The notes below the pieces were generated by a model, which made no database searches, had not been told where the DNA came from, and saw only the letters and a list, made by a program, of their open reading frames with translations. Positions 1 to 6,000 of a stretch of 7,503 nucleotides of DNA are shown here, piece by piece. This stretch comes from Omnitrophica bacterium RBG_13_46_9 (lineage in GTDB: Bacteria; Omnitrophota; Gorgyraeia; JABMRN01; RBG-13-46-9): the NCBI GenBank assembly GCA_001804045.1, contig MHFD01000064.1:10018-17520 (forward strand), in the 5' to 3' direction. The stretch's first letter is position 1, and every line of letters starts with the position of its first letter. The translations under genes and the position numbers were made by a program.

Positions 1-1
1 T

Positions 2-3000
2 ATCCGCCAGACATCAGTACCGTTTTCATACTTCTTTGGGGTGCGGAGATTCAACGAGTCCATAACAGCGAGAAAAATCATCGGAAGCATTCTTGTCCTG
101 ACAGGCGTCTCTGCGGTTGTCCTTTTTTCAAAAAGCGCCGCAGGAGGAACGCTTGGTTTTGTGACAGTTATCGGGATATTATTGGTAACCTGTTTCGCTT
201 TCGTCTTTGCGTACAGGGGGGCTGTGCATCAGGAATTCCTCGGTCGTCACCCGACGACAGAGTTTGTAGCTACGAAATTCGGCTATCACCTCGGTGCTAT
301 TTTATTATCCATTTATGTAATGCTGCTTCAGCTGATCTTGCTCGGGGGTTTAAAATTTCCATTGATAACCCACCCACTGATTGCTCTTACCTCACTTATC
401 TTTCCTTTAAGTTTCTTCGCTCTCTACAGAGCGCAGAGGACAGAAGGTTTCGGACTGACACATCTTTATCCTATTCTGGCTTCGGTGCCCATCCATACGG
501 CGATATTCGAGGGGTTGATTTTGAACGACTGGCTGGAAAAACCAGTTCTTTTCACGATGATGAGCGCGGCTGTAATGCTCGGGGCGTATCTGGTAGCGAG
601 TAAGCGGGCCTCCAAACCGGCATCTGCCAAAAAACACCTTAATACAGGACGTCCGCCGAAAGGCTTTGGATTAGGGGCAATCGGGGATTATAAGATATAT
701 TTCGCCTTAGCTGCTATTTGCGGAGCAGTTATAGCCGGAGTCATGACCGAAAACATTGTCGTGGCCTTTGCTACCGGCATAGGAATGATTGCCGTATATA
801 ATGCTATCTTATATATACTGGATAAAATGGATGAAAAAAGAATCGAAAAAGCGTTTCCCCGGACTTTTGTGCCTACGGTTCTGGATAATAGGGAACACGC
901 GCTTAATAAAGTCCTTACTGATATGCGCAAAGCGAAATGCACGGATTTAGGGAGATATAAAAAAGCTTTCAGGCATGTCATGAAAGAGCACAACAGAAAC
1001 CTATCGCCCGCATTACGCAGAAGCGCCGATGTAAGACGTATGGACGATGAGATACTTAGGGGGTATATAGACAAGGCCATAAGGGATATAAGCAGAATAA
1101 AAGAAAAAGAGACCTCAAAGAAAGAGAAAGAACGCCTGGAGAAGGATATAAGGCGCGAAGAGAGGATAAAACGCCTGGAAGCATGGTATAGGCGGACAAA
1201 GGAGGACGTTGAATATGCGTTACGCAATACCGAAAGAAAGATTATCGGAGCTCTCACCGCGGTATTGTCATTTCCAGTCACTCTGATCGCATGGCCGGCA
1301 AGAAAAATGTACATCGCTATTTCAAATTATCTCTACGAGAGGAGAATGCGTAAAGAGGCCGAGCGAAGAAGACTTGAAGCGGAAGCGGAGATAGAGAGGC
1401 ATGAAGCTGAACAAAAGAGACTTGAAGCGGAAGCCGAAATAGATAGGCAGAAGGATGAAGAGAGAATGCTTGAAGCGGAAGCCGAATGGAGGATGGTCGA
1501 AGAGAGAGCCGAGCGTAGACGACAGAGATTGGCGAATCTTAAGGCAGCTATTGCGAAAAGGAATGCAGAGCACGCGCCGTTATACGATAGGTTGTCCGAG
1601 GGCATAGAGAATGTATTGTTTACCGTATGCGAAACGATAGAAGAATCGCATAGCCGTTTAATCAAAGCCCGGGATATAGAGAAGAGAGAGGCGAAGTCGG
1701 CTCTTGCCGAATTCCGGCGGAGGGCGTCAGACTACTTATCCAACCTGGCGCCCGCGCAATTTGTCTCTACAGAATCTTTATGGAGAGATGTAGATAGATT
1801 GGTGCCTTATAAGATAAAAGGGTGGGACCGGGCGAGAGAAGCGGCGGTGATAGTTATTTCCCGCCGTATCGCTGAATTAGAACAGCAGGCGATAAATGAA
1901 CTCGCAGGAATCGATACCAATATAGTCGTGACAGAGAATATGTTGGGGGCAGCGATAGATGGATTGGTGAAAGAAGGCAGGATAGCCCCGCTTGCAATTG
2001 ACAGGCCCGCGTTCAGGAAAGCGAGACAAGATAAGGCTGATAAAATAAACAAATCCAGATATGATTTATTTACTCTGCTGCTCGGCGATTTGACAAGGCG
2101 TAAATTCAAAACGGCACAGGAAACGCGCGAAGCATTTGATCGATTGAAAAAGGATTTTGAAGGGCTGCCCGGCGTCAAAGAAAGGCTCGATGAGGAAAGA
2201 GTGAAAAGATCGATACCGGTAATACCTCCGGAGCCACAGGCGCCGGATATCGCAAGTGAAGAAAAATCCGGCGGAATGGGACCGCACCAGAGGGAACTAG
2301 GAATAAAGAACGCACTGCACAGGGCTCCTGAATATCTGACTAATCTGTCCGACTTGTTGTCGCATATAAAAATTGCCCATCCGGAGCTTTTGAAATTGGC
2401 GGCATTGTTGCAGACAGACGAGGATAAACGGGAAGAACTGGTCCGCATACTCGTCACTTTTAATGAGGATGATTTCGAAAACAAGGCCGCTAAACGCATG
2501 ATACAGCAGGCAAAAAGAATCACTTTCTATACCGAAATCGCCCAGGAGACGATAGATTTCCTGAAAAAGCACGAACATGAGGCCAGGATATTCCTTGCGG
2601 GCGAAGAAAAAGCAAAATTGCCGGAGTATCAGAGACTGCCTGACTGCAGATTACATTCATATGACACTATGCAACGACTCGTCGCGCGAAACGTAAAATG
2701 CAGGATGTGCGGGTACCTGAATAGATTTATAGATGACTATAGGAATTTCTTTGCCCACTTCTGGGTAGAGACGGATGACGAGTTTATCGTAGAGCCATAT
2801 CGCCTTGCTTCGCCCCGCAACAGACCGCGCGTGTTACACAAAAGCGAAGACACAAGAGGCATATTCAGAAAAGAGAAAGAAGGATTCATCGACGAAATGA
2901 TCCGGAGGTTGTATGAACATTTGCGCGGATGGAACGAGTTTGCCTGGATACTGGAGCAGGAAGACAGGCTCGAGGTGATAGAAAGCGTCCTTAGCCCATT

Positions 3001-6000
3001 AGCGGCTCATTATGAAATAAAAGAAGGCCTTGCGCGCAAGTATACAGAGAAGGGCACATTTGTCCGCACCCCGGGTTCCGATATCGTCGAGATCTTCGAA
3101 GGCATCGGATTGCGTAAGGGAATGCGATACTTAAGTCTCGGGAGCGGTTTGGGAGACGATGTATTCATAGCGGCAGGAATATTCGACGCGGACGCCGATG
3201 GAATGGAATTCGATCCAAAGCTATGGCAGGACAGCCGCGACGCCCACATCGCGCTTCAAAAAGGACCGTGGATGCGCGATAAGCGCATTTCCATAGAAAA
3301 GGGCGACTATCTTTCCGATGACACCAAGCTTTCCGATTACGACGTATTGTACTGGTACTATAACGAGAAAGAGGTTGCCACCGAGGGAGAACTTACCAAT
3401 GTTGAGGCGCTGCAGTTGAAGATAAGCCAGACGAAATTCAAACCGGGCACGCAACTCGTTATCTACGGTGGCGATGCCTGGTATGGATTCAATTTGCGAA
3501 AAAGAGGCGTTACCAGGCAAGGCGCCATCTATTATGTTTACGCAGCCAACGAAAACGGTTTGTTTACACAATTACGCCCCAAACCAGGACCTCCGGACAT
3601 GGCGAGAAAAAAGATAACGCGTGATGAGAATATCACCTCGTCGTACAATTCTCCCTCGAGAATATTCGATGCCATTGTCGCTCTTAGCGGTGGGAAACGG
3701 CAGATTACCCGAAGAGCAATAGCCGTATATCTCGGCATCAGTGAAAAACACCTCAAAAGAACATATGGCCTGGCCATTTTAATAAAACACTTCGGAATCG
3801 TCAGGAAATACGGCATGGATGATAAGGCATTATACGATATCTCTTTTCTCGACAATAAAGAAGTACGCGAATTACAGGACGCGCTTCGACAGACGTGTGC
3901 GAAGAGAGTCAGCAAAATAAGCGATGTCCGCGAGGCAGAGAAAGCTATCCGTGACATACGACTGCGATATAAAGACAGGGAAGCAAAGCCCGACCTTACT
4001 CAAGAAAGCGATGAGGCCAGGAAGGCACAGTTTAGGAGTTTTACGGCAAGACGGACGCGCATCGGAGAGACCGATGTAATGGTAGTGAGGGTCAGCGAAG
4101 ATAATAAGGTGTCGATATTTGATTCGTGTTACGCTGCCCACTTGCCGTCACATGAGAACGAACTGGTGCGCATTGAAGCTAAAAGAACCGGTGGCGATCT
4201 TGTTGCTGTTACGGTATGCAGCATTGACGGGAAGGAGAGAATCTATCAGGGCTCCTATCTCTATTCATTAGATATAGATAAGAAAGGAAGATTGAGCATT
4301 ATCGGCTTGCGGGACCACTACAGATTATGGCTGTCGGGTGAAACGACGACAATGCCAACGGAGCCGCTTGAGTTGCACGTCAAAGGAAAGGCAGCCGCAT
4401 ACGTTTGTAAGATCCCGGATCCCGGAAAGAAAGGACACCTTCTCGATTGCGTCGTTAATATCCCCGCACAGTATGGCACGATGCCAAACGGTACGCATCG
4501 AAAAGAGGTCTACGGCAGGGTCTCCGTGGCAGTAGGGCAGAGGCTCCTCTTGGTGTATCTCGACGAACGCACGCGGGGCCTCTCAAAAATGATAGGTCTC
4601 TATAAAGTCAAGCATCCCGGCGATTTCGTTACCATATACGAGAAGAAAAATCCGCCTCAGAGCGGAACGGCGACCTGGCATAGAGAAGTGGCAAAAGGAA
4701 ATATTGAGGCCAGAAAAAGAACAGAGAGAAAGAGTAGGATCTTATCCAAGCAGAGCATCCCCTATATCTATCTCTGGAACGATTCGGAAAGAAAAGCAAA
4801 CAGTGTTTACGCTCATGTAGGGGAGGCATTTGAAGGGGAAAACGAGGTTCTGGTCTACAACGTGCCTGAGGAACCAGGCCGACTCGAAATCATGAAGAGA
4901 AACGGCGTTTCATCATTAGATAGAATTGAGCATTTCAGAGAAAGGACACACAGATTTTTCTATGATAGCGGAACTCTTAGCATATACGACGAAAGGAGCG
5001 AGGTGCAAAAAAGGCTGGATACTCACTTCAATGCCGGAAAAGGCGAGACGTGCCCGGAGCCTATTGCTATATATATCCCCAAAGACGGATCGCTCAAAGT
5101 GATCGAGACAGGCAGCAGTGATAGGGATAGCAGGTTAAGAGCATATGATACGCCGCGGGAGATTCTTATCGTTTTTGTCGAAGATCCGGAAAAGGGCCAC
5201 GGGATAAAAGCATATCTATTGGACAGAAATAAGAGGCCATATGCCCTGTACAGAGAAGGATACTTTAGCACGGAGAATCTTAGTATTGCCTGGGAAAAGC
5301 TCGAAGTGCCTTCAGGAATAGCGTATCTATCCGAAGAAGAGAAGGAAAACCTTGCTATTACAATGTGGTGCATGGGGTACGCTCCCGCGCCGGAGTTTGT
5401 AAAGAACTTCTTGAGATACCTGTCGGAAACGAGTGATACAGGCATATCGGTCGAAGACAAAGAGCTTTTAGGTTTAATCCGCATAGTGAAAAAGATACAG
5501 GGAAAAGAAGACTTTTCTGCGGAGGATGTGGTGTCGAGAGTTACAACACCCATTTCAATACGGAGTTTGAAACAGCACATCGCGGAACTTGCCAGAAGGA
5601 AAGACGTCTATCCGGAATACAACGCGCCGCTTGAGCCATGGACGCTCACGGAAGATTCAAGTAACGAAGAAATTTTGAAAAATTCAGGATTGGACGGCTT
5701 TATCGGAGATTCTTTTTCTGCCGGGGCATCACTCAACAGAGTTCTTGTAACCTGCCAGAAAGCGCTTTTCGCAGAAACAGCAAGGCTTACCAACGGTGAT
5801 GTAGACCAGATGAGGAAGATATTGGGCATCATGGATATTACTGCGAGGGCTTATGCGCTCGGAATCGAAGTGAAAAATCCGGTGTTGCTCGAAAAGGGTA
5901 CCGAAGCGCTATCGGGCGTTACTCTGCGTTTACCTCTTAACGGTATTGCGATAGATCGATTATTGCGGGCAGCGAAGAATGTGTACGCACAGCGCACCCT

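Noticed and set aside
688..1314. Minus-strand frame of 208 codons with ATG start
   Set aside because: It lies fully antisense to the continuous + frame. It is rich in Ser, Leu, Arg and Phe, as expected when AGA, GAA and AAG codons are read backwards. No family motif is seen.
1322..1573. Minus-strand frame with repeated FRFK units
   Set aside because: The repetition is the reverse reading of the 48-bp tandem repeat in the + frame and not an independent repeat protein.
1807..2523. Minus-strand frame of 238 codons
   Set aside because: Serine-rich low-complexity translation (runs of SSS and LSS) with no domain pattern. It is antisense to charged helices of the + frame and best explained as a shadow.
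4338..4535. Plus-strand frame of 65 codons in a different register
   Set aside because: It overlaps the long + frame in another frame, is Arg/Ser-rich, and has no clear ribosome binding site or motif.
5023..5580. Minus-strand frame of 185 codons
   Set aside because: Antisense to the beta-rich and winged-helix-like regions. Ser/Leu-rich, with no recognisable motif.
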